A stretch of 64,000 nucleotides of DNA from Gammaproteobacteria bacterium (GCA_034522055.1 JAXHLS010000002.1:1736001-1800000), one strand, 5' to 3'. Positions 1-11,862 are shown, counted from the stretch's first letter. Notes: a model not told the origin generated them from the letters alone. Program-made: numbers and translations.

Positions 1-822
1 ATCAGCTCGGGTAAGAGTCGGTTTCGCTTGACCACCATGAATCCGAGCGAATTTCCGACGGCGGAGGATAAAGAAAGCCGTTACCTTTTGAAGGTGGGTC
101 GGGAAAAATTGAAGCGACTGATCGAAAAGACTCAGTTTGCCATGGCCCATCAGGATGTGCGGTTCTACCTGAACGGTCTGTTATTGGAAAGCAAAGAGGG
201 TCGCCTGAAGGCCGTTGCGACGGATGGGCATCGACTGGCGATATCCGAAATGGACATCAATGACGAAGAGGCAGACGGAGGAGAGATTCAGGCCATCGTG
301 CCACGCAAGGCGGTACTCGAACTGAGTAAGGTCATAGGTGAGGGTGATGAGCAAATCGTCATGGAATTGGGGAGACAGACCTTGCGGGTCGACCTCGGGG
401 ATAAGCGCATCACCAGTAAGTTGGTCGATGGGAAATACCCAGATTACGAAGGGGTGATACCGCGAACGGAGCGTTGTGACAAGAAGGCGATTATTGAACG
501 GGAAGTTTTACGGGACAGCCTCGCGCGGGCGTCGATCCTGTCCAATGAAAAGTACCGGGCTGTGCGTATCGGCTTCGATGAGGACAAAGGGATGCGAGTA
601 ACGGCCCATAATATGGAACAAGAAGAGGCCGTGGAGGAGTTGGAGGCGGAATTTGAGGGTGAAGCCATCGAGATCGGTTTCAACGTGGGCTATCTCATGG
701 ATGCCATTTCAGCAGTGGATACAGCCCGAGTGATCATTTATCTGATAAACAGCGACAGCAGTAGCCTCATCGTTGGTGAAGCTGGTGAGGAAAAGTACGT
801 CGTTATGCCCATGAGGTTGTAG
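1..822 (+). CDS. dnaN: DNA polymerase III beta subunit (sliding clamp), 5' end outside window
   Basis: The reading frame is open from base 1, so the gene is cut by the window edge. It gives about 273 residues of a protein that is normally about 366. The protein is the ring-shaped clamp that holds DNA polymerase III on DNA. The visible part covers the end of domain 1 through domain 3, with the clamp-like stretch ATDGHRLA near the start and the C-terminal VMPMRL typical of DnaN. It is followed after 7 bases by recF and then gyrB, the usual order beside a bacterial replication origin. The ATG at base 28 is internal and is not the true start. Confidence 0.97.
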   Translation: MSSGKSRFRLTTMNPSEFPTAEDKESRYLLKVGREKLKRLIEKTQFAMAHQDVRFYLNGLLLESKEGRLKAVATDGHRLAISEMDINDEEADGGEIQAIVPRKAVLELSKVIGEGDEQIVMELGRQTLRVDLGDKRITSKLVDGKYPDYEGVIPRTERCDKKAIIEREVLRDSLARASILSNEKYRAVRIGFDEDKGMRVTAHNMEQEEAVEELEAEFEGEAIEIGFNVGYLMDAISAVDTARVIIYLINSDSSSLIVGEAGEEKYVVMPMRL

Positions 823-829
823 GACCAAG

Positions 830-1907
830 TTGCGTATCGCCCGCATCAGCATAAGAAACATCAGATGCATCGCCAGTTCGAGTTTCGACCCCTCTGCCGG
901 ACTCAATCTTTTGGTGGGGGCCAATGGGTCGGGAAAAACAAGCCTTTTAGAGGGGATTTTCTTTCTCGGTCATGGAAGGAGTTTCCGTCGCGTCGAGTTC
1001 GATAAGTTAGTGCGCAGGGGAGAAGCGGTCCTTTCGGTTTTTGGGGAGGTGGTTGAAGGGGAATGGCGTTCGCGGATCGGCATAGAGAAGCGGCGCACCA
1101 GCGGCAGGATTCGCGTTGACGGGATGGACGCCCAGTCCAACAAGATATTGGCGGAACGGCTTGCGGTAGGGGCGTATTATCCTGGCCGGGAAGCGCTGCT
1201 GTGGGGTCCGGGTAAGGATAGGCGACAGCTGATGGACTGGCTCTTGTTTCACGTGGAACCAGATTACGGGCCACTGATGAGGCGCTTCACGGAGGGACTG
1301 CGCCAACGTAACGCTCTACTCAGGTCTGGAAGAGACCGCAGAACCATTCAATCATGGAGTGAGGGCCTGGCAGCGGAGGGCGAGCGGATTCACCGTCTTC
1401 GCGAAACGGCCATGGACGACTTCATGCCATGGATAGCGAGGAAATTAAGCCAAGCCCTGGAACGACCAATCACGTTGGAGTACCGAAGGGGTTGGCGGGC
1501 CACCGAAGGTCTTGCGTCGGTATGGCAAGCCGGGCTGGCGGCAGACGAGGCACGGGGCTGGACAGGATCGGGAGGACCGCACCGGGCCGATATCATGCTC
1601 ACAACGGAAGGGGCAGCATGCCGGGACATGCTCTCCAGAGGAGAAGGGAAACTCGCATCTCTTGAACTTTTCCTTGGAGCAATCACTTTTCTCCGGCAAC
1701 GGACCGGGCGGCGGGCGGTGGTACTGCTTGACGATTTGGGTTCTGAGATAGACAGTCATAATCTGCAGGTCCTTTCGGCTACCCTGCGAGACCTGGGCCA
1801 CCAGATATTTATCAGCATGGTGGCCCCCCCGGGAGCCGGTTTTGGTTCCGGAGGATTCGAGGACTATCGAATGTTCCACGTGGAACAAGGTGGTGTTTCA
1901 GAAGTGT

Positions 1908-1912
<5 letters not shown>
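830..1912 (+). CDS. recF: DNA replication and repair protein RecF
   Basis: RecF is an SMC-like ATPase that loads RecA at single-strand gaps with RecO and RecR. The 360-residue length fits the family. The N-terminus MRIARISIRNIRC leads into the Walker A motif GANGSGKTS (residues 30-38), and the C-terminal part carries the ABC signature (LSRGEGK) and Walker B (VVLLDDLGSEID). The start is TTG at 830, 7 bases after the dnaN stop; there is no better ATG in register with the family N-terminus. The gene contains two parS-like palindromes (see separate entries), one almost at its 3' end, and its stop overlaps a -10-like box for gyrB. Confidence 0.97.
1245..1260. promoter_or_regulatory. parS-like ParB-binding site inside recF (two mismatches)
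   Basis: TGTTTCACGTGGAACC differs from the ParB consensus TGTTTCACGTGAAACA at two positions, while the core GTTTCACGTGGAAC is a near-perfect inverted repeat. parS sites cluster near bacterial origins and nucleate ParB spreading for chromosome segregation. Position beside dnaN/gyrB supports the call; binding itself is inferred. Confidence 0.7.
1872..1887. promoter_or_regulatory. parS centromere site at the 3' end of recF
   Basis: TGTTCCACGTGGAACA is a perfect 16-bp palindrome and equals the parS sequence type known from pseudomonads. It sits inside the last codons of recF (encoding MFHVEQ) and 56 bp before the gyrB start. Together with the site at 1245 it makes a two-site parS cluster close to the origin. 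Confidence 0.88.
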
Positions 1913-4351
<2,439 letters not shown>

Positions 4352-4666
4352 CTCGCATGGCTGCTATCGGACTGCGGCGTGCATCGGAGTCTTCATGATG
4401 CCGAATCGGGGGATCGTACTCTTGATTCGGATGCTCATGAGAGGATCGCAGTCAACTCTCATGGCGATACGCGCCGCCCAAGATGATGAAATAAGAGCGC
4501 GTATCGCCATGTTCGTTCCCTCACCCCATCCCTGTACTCCGGGCATCCTGCCCTTCGCCTTTCGCCCTTCGTCCTGGGGGCCGCGCCAAGGCGCGTTCAA
4601 ATCCGTTCCCGACGGATTTGTCCCAGAGGGAGAGGGGGAGTTCGTGCTTCGCGACTTTCACATTAA
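4352..4666. other. intergenic region between convergent gyrB and comF
   Basis: No convincing gene is present in these 315 bases. Apart from the 14-bp inverted repeat listed next, there is a 9-bp perfect hairpin CAAATCCGT-tcccg-ACGGATTTG at 4598-4620 without a following T-run. The two hairpins could act as transcription ends for the converging genes. Confidence 0.6.
4461..4510. repeat. perfect 14-bp inverted repeat downstream of gyrB
   Basis: ATGGCGATACGCGC at 4461-4474 is exactly complementary to GCGCGTATCGCCAT at 4497-4510, with a 22-base loop. The arm length is well above chance in a short intergenic gap. It may be an mRNA 3' hairpin or a palindromic repeat unit; no T-run follows. Confidence 0.75.
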
Positions 4667-5362
4667 TCACACCGGCGTACGCGCGCAGCTATAAGCCTCT
4701 ACCCGATCCGCACCGCACGCCATCAGGGCGTCTCCGAGGGACCGGATGGTGGCACCACTGGTAATCACATCGTCTACGATGCCGATCACTCGACCCGTCA
4801 GATCCACGTCGCAGTGGAAAGCGCCCCGCACGTTGGCGTGCCTCTGGGCGCCTTGGCCGACCTCCGTCTGGGGGGCCGTATCCCTCACCCGTTGGACGCC
4901 CCGATCCTGGACCGGGATCCCCATTTCCTTTGCCAGCGCCTTCGCCAGGATATAAGCCTGGTTATAGCCCCGTTCCCGTAGCCGTCCCCGATGGAGCGGA
5001 ACCGGCACGAGCATGTCCGGTGGGGCATCCAGGGTTCGTGCCATGGCGAAGGCGAACAGGCTCGCCAATACTCTGCCCTCGGGAAGACCCTGATGGAATT
5101 TGAAGGCCGTAATGAGGGCACGTACCGGGCATTCGTAGGAGAACACGCCGTATATGCGGTAAGGGTGGTGTCCGGGATAGCGCCGGCAGTGACCGCAAAT
5201 CCCAGGTGCGGGGAGGGCTATCCCGCAGACCCGACATCCGGTGTGGATCCAGGGTAGATCATGGCGACAGCCGTCACACAAACCACCGCGAGCTATCGGA
5301 GCACCGCACAGCAAACAGTCCTCGCCAAAACAAATACGATCAACACTTAACCACTTGTTCAT
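4667..5362 (-). CDS. comF: ComF family phosphoribosyltransferase-like protein
   Basis: ComF-type proteins couple a zinc ribbon to a phosphoribosyltransferase fold; in naturally transformable bacteria they act on incoming single-stranded DNA. The 231-residue protein has an N-terminal zinc-binding region (CLLCGAP, CDGC, CRVCG, CGHC within the first 75 residues) and the PRPP loop [14 protein letters not shown] near the C-terminus. The start was placed at ATG 5362 because GGAGG lies 7 bases upstream on the minus strand; a longer reading frame up to 5446 lacks such a site and runs into bioB. It is divergent from bioB, 56 bp apart. Confidence 0.9.
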   Translation of the reverse strand: MNKWLSVDRICFGEDCLLCGAPIARGGLCDGCRHDLPWIHTGCRVCGIALPAPGICGHCRRYPGHHPYRIYGVFSYECPVRALITAFKFHQGLPEGRVLASLFAFAMARTLDAPPDMLVPVPLHRGRLRERGYNQAYILAKALAKEMGIPVQDRGVQRVRDTAPQTEVGQGAQRHANVRGAFHCDVDLTGRVIGIVDDVITSGATIRSLGDALMACGADRVEAYSCARTPV

Positions 5363-5380
5363 TTTATTCCTCCCTGAAAA

Positions 5381-5409
5381 TTGACAACCCCGGGCCCGCT
5401 GGGGAAAAT
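5381..5409 (+). promoter_or_regulatory. candidate promoter of the bio operon
   Basis: TTGACA at 5381-5386 is followed after 17 bp by GAAAAT (5404-5409, 4 of 6 to TATAAT). The implied transcript start is only a few bases before the bioB ATG at 5419, so this would give an almost leaderless mRNA. The perfect -35 is seen; activity is inferred. Confidence 0.35.
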
Positions 5410-5418
5410 CGCCTTTCA

Positions 5419-6429
5419 ATGGACCCGACCAAGGATCTGCCCCCACCCGTGATCACCACTGCCCCGGCGTTCCGCCACGACTGGCAACGGGACGAGATAG
5501 TCGCGTTGTTTCAACGGCCTTTGCTGGACCTGGTTTTCCAGGCTCAGGCCGTCCATCGCCAGCACCATCGGCCGAACCACATTCAGCTCAGTACTCTCTT
5601 GAATATCAAATCCGGGCGTTGCGGTGAAGACTGCGCCTATTGTTCCCAGAGTGTGCGTTACGAAACGGGCATCGAAGACACCCGTCTGATGGCCCCCGAG
5701 GCGGTGGTCGATGCCGCCCGCGCCGCCCAACGGGCCGGCGCATCGCGTTTCTGCATGGGCGCCGCCTGGCGCGCGCCGAAGGATCGTGACATGCCTGCCC
5801 TGCTGCGCATGGTGGGGGGCGTGCGTGCCCTGGGTATGGAAACCTGCATGACCCTCGGCATGCTCACCGACGAGCAGGTGGCCGGGCTCCGGGATGCGGG
5901 CCTCGACTATTACAACCACAATCTCGATACCTCGCCGGAGTTCTACGGTGAGGTCATCACCACGCGCACCTACCAGGATCGCCTCGCTACCCTCGAACGG
6001 GTGCGCCAGGCGGGCATCGCCGTGTGCAGCGGCGGCATCCTCGGCATGGGCGAGGATCGCCGCGACCGCGCCGGTCTGCTGCAACAACTCGCCAGCCTTT
6101 CCCCTCATCCCGAGAGCGTGCCGGTTAACATGCTGGTGGCCATCGAGGGCACTCCCCTGGAGCATGCTGCTCCTCTGGATCCCCTCGAGCTGGTGCGTAC
6201 CATCGCCGTGGCCCGGGTCCTCATGCCCGCCGCCGTGGTGCGGCTGTCCGCGGGGCGCGACCATCTAAGCGACGAGGCTCAGGCCCTGTGCTTCCTGGCC
6301 GGCGCCAACTCCATTTTTTATGGGGACGAGTTGTTGACCACCGGCAACCACGGTGTCGCCGCAGACCGCGCCCTGTTCGCCAAATTGGGCCTCAGCGCCG
6401 ACGAATCCACCTCACCCGCCCCGGCGTGA
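5419..6429 (+). CDS. bioB: biotin synthase
   Basis: BioB is a radical SAM enzyme that inserts sulfur into dethiobiotin, the last step of biotin synthesis. The 336-residue protein carries the SAM-cluster motif C68-x3-C72-x2-C75 (CGEDCAYC) and the conserved YYNHNLDTS and SAGRD segments that help form the second iron-sulfur cluster. ATG 5419 was chosen over upstream in-frame starts because the sequence before it overlaps comF and is unlike the family. The stop overlaps the GTG of bioF, the first of several translational overlaps in the bioB-F-H-C-D operon. Confidence 0.96.
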   Translation: MDPTKDLPPPVITTAPAFRHDWQRDEIVALFQRPLLDLVFQAQAVHRQHHRPNHIQLSTLLNIKSGRCGEDCAYCSQSVRYETGIEDTRLMAPEAVVDAARAAQRAGASRFCMGAAWRAPKDRDMPALLRMVGGVRALGMETCMTLGMLTDEQVAGLRDAGLDYYNHNLDTSPEFYGEVITTRTYQDRLATLERVRQAGIAVCSGGILGMGEDRRDRAGLLQQLASLSPHPESVPVNMLVAIEGTPLEHAAPLDPLELVRTIAVARVLMPAAVVRLSAGRDHLSDEAQALCFLAGANSIFYGDELLTTGNHGVAADRALFAKLGLSADESTSPAPA

Positions 6430-7604
6430 CCGCGACCCTCGGCGTCCTGGGGACGCGCCTGGAGGCCGATCTGGCCGCACGCCGCCAGGGTCAGGGCTTT
6501 CGTAGCCGTACGGAGGCCGCAGCAGCAGCGGCCCCCTACATCCGCGTGGGAGGCAGGCAATACATCAATCTAGCCGCCAACGACTATCTCGGCCTCAGCA
6601 CTCACCCCGAAGTCGTGCAGGCCCTGCGGGACGCCGCCGCCGAATACGGCGCCGGTGCCGGGGCATCACACCTGGTCACGGGTCACCGCCATCCCCATGG
6701 CGATCTCGAGCGTGCCCTGGCCGCGCTCTGCCAGGCCCCCCGGGCCCTGTTGTTCTCCACCGGCTACATGGCCAACCTGGGTCTGGTGTCGGCCCTCTGT
6801 CCGCGGAGCGGCGTGGTGCTGGAGGATCGCCTGAACCACGCCTCGCTGCTGGACGCCGCGGCCCTGTCCCAAGGTCGCCTGGTACGTTACCGCCACACCG
6901 ATGCGGCAGACCTCGAGCGGCGCCTGGCCCATCACCGGGACAGGCCTTGCCTCGTGGTGAGCGACGGGGTGTTCAGCATGGATGGTGACATCACGCCGTT
7001 GCCGGACATGGTCGCGACGGCGCGCCGCCACGGTGCTACCCTCATGGTGGACGACGCCCATGGCTTCGGCGTGCTTGGCGCGCGAGGTGGCGGCACCTGC
7101 GAGCACTTCGGTTTGGAGCCGGCGGAGCGACCGATCGTGATGGGTACCCTGGGCAAGGCCTTCGGCGTATTCGGTGCCTTCGTGGCGGGTCCGGAGGTCC
7201 TCATCGAATCCCTGATCCAGCGTGCCCGAAGCTATATCTATACTACCGCCCTGCCCCCGGCCGTGGCCGCCGCCGCCCTCGCTGCCGTGGGTGTGATGCA
7301 GGCCGAACCCGAACGCCGCAGGCATCTCCACGATCTCATTCGCCACCTGCGCGCCGGCGCGCGGCGGCGCGGCTTGTCCTTCGCCGACTCGGCGACGCCC
7401 ATTCAGCCCTTCATCGTGGGGGACGATGGCCGCGCCCTGGCTCTCGCCGAGGCCCTGCGCGCGGCGGGCTTCTGGGTCACCGCCATCCGTCCCCCCACGG
7501 TGCCGCGGGGCACGGCGCGGTTGCGAGTGACCTTATCGGCGGCCCTCACGACGGCGCAGGTGGATGGCTTTCTCGACGCCCTGGAGCGGACCTGTCATGC
7601 CTGA
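6426..7604 (+). CDS. bioF: 8-amino-7-oxononanoate synthase
   Basis: BioF condenses pimeloyl-ACP with alanine using pyridoxal phosphate to give 8-amino-7-oxononanoate. The protein of 392 residues has the PLP lysine in TLGKAFG (Lys244), the conserved [14 protein letters not shown] and [11 protein letters not shown] segments, and aligns from the first residues with the family when started at GTG 6426. That GTG overlaps the bioB stop (GTGA), suggesting coupled translation. Its 3' end overlaps bioH by 8 bp. Confidence 0.96.
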   Translation: MTATLGVLGTRLEADLAARRQGQGFRSRTEAAAAAAPYIRVGGRQYINLAANDYLGLSTHPEVVQALRDAAAEYGAGAGASHLVTGHRHPHGDLERALAALCQAPRALLFSTGYMANLGLVSALCPRSGVVLEDRLNHASLLDAAALSQGRLVRYRHTDAADLERRLAHHRDRPCLVVSDGVFSMDGDITPLPDMVATARRHGATLMVDDAHGFGVLGARGGGTCEHFGLEPAERPIVMGTLGKAFGVFGAFVAGPEVLIESLIQRARSYIYTTALPPAVAAAALAAVGVMQAEPERRRHLHDLIRHLRAGARRRGLSFADSATPIQPFIVGDDGRALALAEALRAAGFWVTAIRPPTVPRGTARLRVTLSAALTTAQVDGFLDALERTCHA

Positions 7605-8364
7605 GGTGACAGACCACGGGTGCGGCAGTGTCTCCGTGGTGTTGCTGCACGGCTGGGGCCTCGGTGCCCAGATCTGGGAACCCGTGCTGCCGTACCTGGT
7701 CCGTCGTTTCAGGGTGCACGTGGTGACCCTGCCGGGCCACGGTGGCGCCCCGCCCTGGCCCGCCCAAACCGATCTCGGGGAGCAGGCCGGGTTGTTGTTG
7801 GAGCAGCTACCTGCGGGAGCCATCTGGTTGGGCTGGTCCCTCGGTGCCATGGTGGCCATCGCCGCCGCCGCGGCACGGCCCCAGGCCGTGGCCGGCCTCG
7901 GGGTGATGGCGGCCAATGCCCGCTTCGTGGCCGCTCCCGAATGGCCGGATGGGGTCGAGCCGGCGGTGTTCGAATCCTTCGCCCGCCTGCTCCATGATGC
8001 CCCAGAGGCCGCGCGGCGCCGCTTCGCGGCCCTCCTGGCCCCTGCCGCCGGAGAGCGCCGCGCCCTGGCAGCCGCCCTCGCGGTCGAGCCCGCGTGGGCC
8101 GACCGCGTCCACTGTCTCGCCCGGCCGCTGGACATCCTCGCCGGCGCCGATCTACGGGCCCAGCTCCCGCGCATCCGCTGTCCTGTGTGCTGGCTACTGG
8201 CGGAACAGGATCCGCTCGTGCCCCCGTCCGTGGCGAGCGCCCTGGGACGTGTGCGGCCTCAGTGGGAGGTGCGCCGCGTCCCCGGGGGCCACGCCTTCTT
8301 CGTCACCCGACCCACCACCGTCGCCGACACCCTCGAGCGCCTTCTGAAGCACCATGGGGACTGA
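7597..8364 (+). CDS. bioH: pimeloyl-[ACP] methyl ester carboxylesterase
   Basis: BioH removes the methyl group from pimeloyl-ACP methyl ester, closing the BioC-BioH route to pimelate. The 255-residue alpha/beta hydrolase has the oxyanion segment LLHGWG, the nucleophile elbow GWSLG (Ser81), Asp205 in EQDPLV and His232 in GGHAFF; these positions are within three residues of those in E. coli BioH. ATG 7597 lies inside the end of bioF, which fits the tightly packed operon. An in-frame ATG at 7564 would add 11 residues and is less likely. Confidence 0.95.
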   Translation: MPEVTDHGCGSVSVVLLHGWGLGAQIWEPVLPYLVRRFRVHVVTLPGHGGAPPWPAQTDLGEQAGLLLEQLPAGAIWLGWSLGAMVAIAAAAARPQAVAGLGVMAANARFVAAPEWPDGVEPAVFESFARLLHDAPEAARRRFAALLAPAAGERRALAAALAVEPAWADRVHCLARPLDILAGADLRAQLPRIRCPVCWLLAEQDPLVPPSVASALGRVRPQWEVRRVPGGHAFFVTRPTTVADTLERLLKHHGD

Positions 8365-9220
8365 GACCCAGACCATCGACAAGTCCCAGCTGCGGCGTTC
8401 CTTCCAGCGTGCCGCGGCGGACTACGATCATCATGCGCGCCTCCAGCAGGAGGTGGGTGAGCGTCTCCTGGAACGCGTGGCGGAGATCCGACTGACACCG
8501 GCCTCGGTTCTCGACGTGGGTATGGGCACGGGCCGCTGCACGGAGGTCCTGGCCCGGCGCTTCCGCAATGCCCGGGTGGCGGGTATAGACATCGCCCCCG
8601 CGATGGCCCGCCTGGCCCGGGGGCGGCGGCGCCTGCGTCTCTATCCGGCACCCCGTTACCTGGTGGCGGATATGGAGGCCCTGCCTCTGGCCGCGAGTTC
8701 GGTGGATCTGCTGTTCTCCAACCTGAGTTTCCAGTGGGCCAGCGACCTCGACATCCTCCTGGCCGAACTCTACCGCGTGGCGCGGCCAGGGACGCCCCTG
8801 TTGTTCTCCTCCTTCGGTCCGGACACCCTGAGGGAACTGCGTGGCGCCTGGGCTGCCGTGGACCCGGGGGTGCACGTCAATCGCTTCCTCGATATGCACG
8901 ATGTAGCCGATGCCATGATGAAGGCCGGATTCACGGACGTGGTGACGGACGTCGACCGCCTGGTCGAGCATCATCCTGACGTGATGTCCGTCATGCGGGG
9001 CCTCAAGGCCATCGGCGCCCATAACGTCGATGCCCGCCGGCGTCGCGCCCTCACGGGCCGCCGCCGGCTGGAGGGCGTGCTGACGGCCTACGAGGCCCAC
9101 CGCAGCGATGCCGGCCTGCCCGTGACCTACGAGGTGGTATACGGACTCGGCTGGGTGGTCGAGCCGACCCCGGTGATGGTGCCCATGACCGCCTTTTCCC
9201 CGCCGCGGTCCCGGGTGTGA
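8354..9220 (+). CDS. bioC: malonyl-ACP O-methyltransferase
   Basis: BioC methylates malonyl-ACP with SAM so that the fatty-acid machinery can extend it to pimeloyl-ACP. The 288-residue protein opens with the BioC-typical RRSFQRAAADYDHHARLQ and has the SAM-binding motif I VLDVGMGTGRCTEVLA (about residues 50-65), followed by the acidic loop and LSFQWASDLD. The ATG overlaps bioH by 11 bp. BioC is often unstable and needs BioH downstream, consistent with adjacent genes. Confidence 0.95.
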   Translation: MGTETQTIDKSQLRRSFQRAAADYDHHARLQQEVGERLLERVAEIRLTPASVLDVGMGTGRCTEVLARRFRNARVAGIDIAPAMARLARGRRRLRLYPAPRYLVADMEALPLAASSVDLLFSNLSFQWASDLDILLAELYRVARPGTPLLFSSFGPDTLRELRGAWAAVDPGVHVNRFLDMHDVADAMMKAGFTDVVTDVDRLVEHHPDVMSVMRGLKAIGAHNVDARRRRALTGRRRLEGVLTAYEAHRSDAGLPVTYEVVYGLGWVVEPTPVMVPMTAFSPPRSRV

Positions 9221-9263
9221 TGGACGGTTGCCGGATCCCGAGGCGCGGAAGGACCGACGCGCG

Positions 9264-9962
9264 GTGACAGATTCCGCGCCGATATCCGCCGCGCCGGGTC
9301 ATTTCATTACCGGCACCGACACCGAGGTGGGCAAGACTCTGGTGTGTTGCGCCCTGTTGCAGCGCCTGCGCGAGGCCGGTCGGCCGGCCGTGGCCATGAA
9401 GCCGGTGGCGGCCGGGTCCGCCCTGTTCGATGGCCGGCGCGGCAACGAGGATGCGGTCGCCCTGCGGCGGCTGGTGACTCCGGCGCCGCCCTACGAGCGT
9501 ATCAATCCCTATCTCTTCGATCCTCCCATCGCCCCCCATATCGCCGCCGAACGCCTTGGGATCGTGATCGATCCCGGCGTGATCGAGGGCCATTACCGCT
9601 ATCTCCGGCGTCATTATTCACCCGTGCTGGTGGAAGGCGCGGGGGGCTGGCTGGTCCCCCTGGGCCCCGGTCTCACCATGGCCGACCTGGCCCGGCGCCT
9701 GGGCCTGCCGGTGATCCTGGTGGTGGCCATACGCCTTGGCTGTATCAATCATGCCTTGTTGACGGTGGAGTCCATCGCGGCCCATGGATTGTCCCTGGCG
9801 GGTTGGGTGGCAACCTTTCCCAGACCCTACGAGGGGGTGGGTAGCGACATCGTGGCCAGTCTCGAGACCCGCATACCGGCGCCCCTGCTCGCGGTGCTTC
9901 CCCATGACCCCGACATGACGGTGGCCAGGGCCGCCGCGCACTTCGAAGACATCGGGTGGTGA
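9264..9962 (+). CDS. bioD: dethiobiotin synthetase
   Basis: BioD is the ATP-dependent carboxylase that closes the ureido ring of dethiobiotin. The N-terminal FITGTDTEVGKT is the family P-loop, followed by MKPVAAG and VEGAGGW, all conserved. I placed the start at GTG 9264 because GGAAGGA (9246-9252) lies upstream at an acceptable distance; a TTG at 9228 would add 12 non-conserved residues. This is the last gene of the bio operon; bioA is absent here and must be elsewhere. Confidence 0.93.
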   Translation: MTDSAPISAAPGHFITGTDTEVGKTLVCCALLQRLREAGRPAVAMKPVAAGSALFDGRRGNEDAVALRRLVTPAPPYERINPYLFDPPIAPHIAAERLGIVIDPGVIEGHYRYLRRHYSPVLVEGAGGWLVPLGPGLTMADLARRLGLPVILVVAIRLGCINHALLTVESIAAHGLSLAGWVATFPRPYEGVGSDIVASLETRIPAPLLAVLPHDPDMTVARAAAHFEDIGW

Positions 9963-10080
9963 CCACGAAACCGGCCCCATCCCAACGCGCGAAGGATCCG
10001 AATTCAGGGTGGTATTTATGGATGCCATCCAAAAAAGATCTTATTGCCACCTCGAGTGACGGTTGGGTATAGTCTCGTCC

Positions 10081-10108
10081 CTGATCCAGATCAAGAATAT
10101 AAGATAAT
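10081..10108 (+). promoter_or_regulatory. FNR/ANR-like box and -10 elements before the oxidase locus
   Basis: CTGATccagATCAA at 10081-10094 matches the FNR/ANR consensus TTGATnnnnATCAA at 9 of 10 defined positions. It is followed by overlapping -10-like hexamers TATAAG (10098-10103) and GATAAT (10103-10108). A site this close to the -10 would repress under low oxygen, as is known for aa3 oxidase genes in some bacteria; that reading is inference. Confidence 0.5.
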
Positions 10109-10135
10109 ACTTAAAGCCTTTTGGAGAATCCGGCT

Positions 10136-10609
10136 GTGGTGACGAGTGTGCGGGAAAATTCGGGTGCCCTCAGCCACATCATCGTGCGCCCCAATCAGTC
10201 CCTGACCTGGGCCCAGATGAAAGGGGTCTTCATGGCGGTGGCGGCCGTATCCATCACCGTCGGCCTGGGCTTCACCGCCATGGGCTACTGGCCGGTACTG
10301 CCCTTCGCCGGGCTGGAGCTCCTGACCCTCGGCTATTGTTTCTACGGCTGCGCGCGACGCAGTGAGATCCGCGAAGTGATTACCGTGGATGCTGGCACCG
10401 TCACCGTGGAGCGTGGCAGAAAGGCGCCCGAGAGGCGCTGGCAGTTCCAGCGTCATTGGACGTCGGTGAAACTGATGAGCCCGGCCGCGGCCTGGCATCC
10501 GAGCCGCCTGGAGCTGCGGGAGAAGGGGACCCGCGTGGAAGTCGGCGGTTTTCTCACGGAATCCGAGCGCCGTCAGTTGGCGGACGAGCTGATTTACGCC
10601 ATTAATTAA
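10136..10609 (+). CDS. DUF2244 membrane protein next to the cox locus
   Basis: This predicted 157-residue inner-membrane protein belongs to the DUF2244 family, which is often encoded beside cytochrome c oxidase genes; its function is not known. Two hydrophobic segments lie at about residues 25-65 (GVFMAVAAVSITVGLGF and WPVLPFAGLELL), followed by a cytoplasmic beta-rich part with VERGRKAPERRW. I chose GTG 10136 (alternative 10139) because GGAG at 10123-10126 is well spaced; a TTG at 10121 would lie on that ribosome site. coxB follows after 98 bp. Confidence 0.85.
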   Translation: MVTSVRENSGALSHIIVRPNQSLTWAQMKGVFMAVAAVSITVGLGFTAMGYWPVLPFAGLELLTLGYCFYGCARRSEIREVITVDAGTVTVERGRKAPERRWQFQRHWTSVKLMSPAAAWHPSRLELREKGTRVEVGGFLTESERRQLADELIYAIN

Positions 10610-10707
10610 GAATCGCCAGGTTGAAGCGGTAGCTTGAGGCCCGCGGTTCCAAAGCAGTCACCGACGCATTTACTTTTACGAGATAACAACAGGAGGCCAT
10701 TTCAGCC

Positions 10708-11841
10708 ATGGCGATAAACAGACTCGCGAACGCCCTGAGAACGCTGGGCGTATTAACGGGGTCCCTGGCGGCGAATACTGCTTTCGCCGGCTGGGGAGAA
10801 CTCAACATGACCCGTGGCGTGACCCCCATCAGCCAGCAGCAATACGACCTCCACATGATCGTGTTCTGGATCTGCGTGGCCATCGGCGTGGTGGTGTTCG
10901 GCGCCATCGTGTATTCGGTCATCAATCACCGTCGCTCCCAGGGTGCCGAGGCGGCCCAGTTCCACGAGAACACCACCGTCGAGGTGCTGTGGACCGTGGT
11001 GCCCATCGTCATCCTGGTGGCCGTGGCCGTACCCGCCACCAGTACCCTGTTGTCCCTGGAGGACACCTCGGATGCCGACATGACGGTGCAGATCACCGGT
11101 TACCAGTGGAAGTGGAAATACGACTACCTCGGCGAGGACCTGAGCTTCTTCAGCAACCTCTCACAGGAGAGCAGGGACGGCATCAAGGCAGACCCCTACG
11201 CGGTGGAGAACTATCTGCTGGATGTGGACAAGCCCCTGGTGCTGCCGATCAAGAAGAAGGTGCGCTTCGTCATGACCTCCGCCGACGTCATCCACGCGTG
11301 GTGGGTGCCCGATCTGGGCGTCAAGCAGGACACCATCCCCGGCTTCATCAACGATTCCTGGGCCTATATAGAGGAGCCCGGCGTCTATCGCGGCCAGTGC
11401 GCGGAGTTGTGCGGCAAGGACCACGGCTTCATGCCCATCGTGGTCATCGCCAAGGCCGAACCCGAATACAACCAGTGGGTGGCCGATCAGAAGGCCGCCG
11501 CCGTCGCCGCCGCCGCGTCGGCCGACCGCGAATGGACCAGGCAGGAGCTGATGGCCAAGGGCGAGGAGGTCTACAATTCGGCGTGCGCCTCCTGCCACCA
11601 GGCCAATGGCCAGGGTATCCCCGGCGTATTCCCCGGCATGGTGGGCAGCGCCATCACCACCGGGCCGGTGGAGGACCACATCGACATCGTGGTGAACGGC
11701 AAGCCCGGCACCGCCATGCAGGCCTTCGGTGAGCAGCTCACCGCCGCCGAGGTCGCCGCCGTAGTGACCTACGAGCGTAATGCCTGGGGCATCGATACCG
11801 GCGACGTCGTCCAACCCACCGCCATTGCCGCGAACAAGTAA
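10708..11841 (+). CDS. coxB: cytochrome c oxidase subunit II with fused cytochrome c domain
   Basis: Subunit II takes electrons from cytochrome c at its binuclear CuA centre. The 377-residue protein has a signal-like N-terminus, two transmembrane helices (about 48-72 and 90-112), and the CuA ligands His196, Cys231, Cys235, His239 and Met242 in CAELCGKDHGFM. A C-terminal cytochrome c domain carries the haem motif C293-A-S-C296-H297, the caa3-like arrangement. AGGAGG at 10691-10696 supports the ATG. It leads the structural cluster coxB-ctaD-small gene-ctaG-ctaE. Confidence 0.96.
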   Translation: MAINRLANALRTLGVLTGSLAANTAFAGWGELNMTRGVTPISQQQYDLHMIVFWICVAIGVVVFGAIVYSVINHRRSQGAEAAQFHENTTVEVLWTVVPIVILVAVAVPATSTLLSLEDTSDADMTVQITGYQWKWKYDYLGEDLSFFSNLSQESRDGIKADPYAVENYLLDVDKPLVLPIKKKVRFVMTSADVIHAWWVPDLGVKQDTIPGFINDSWAYIEEPGVYRGQCAELCGKDHGFMPIVVIAKAEPEYNQWVADQKAAAVAAAASADREWTRQELMAKGEEVYNSACASCHQANGQGIPGVFPGMVGSAITTGPVEDHIDIVVNGKPGTAMQAFGEQLTAAEVAAVVTYERNAWGIDTGDVVQPTAIAANK

Positions 11842-11862
11842 TCAAACCTGGAGGTCTCACCC

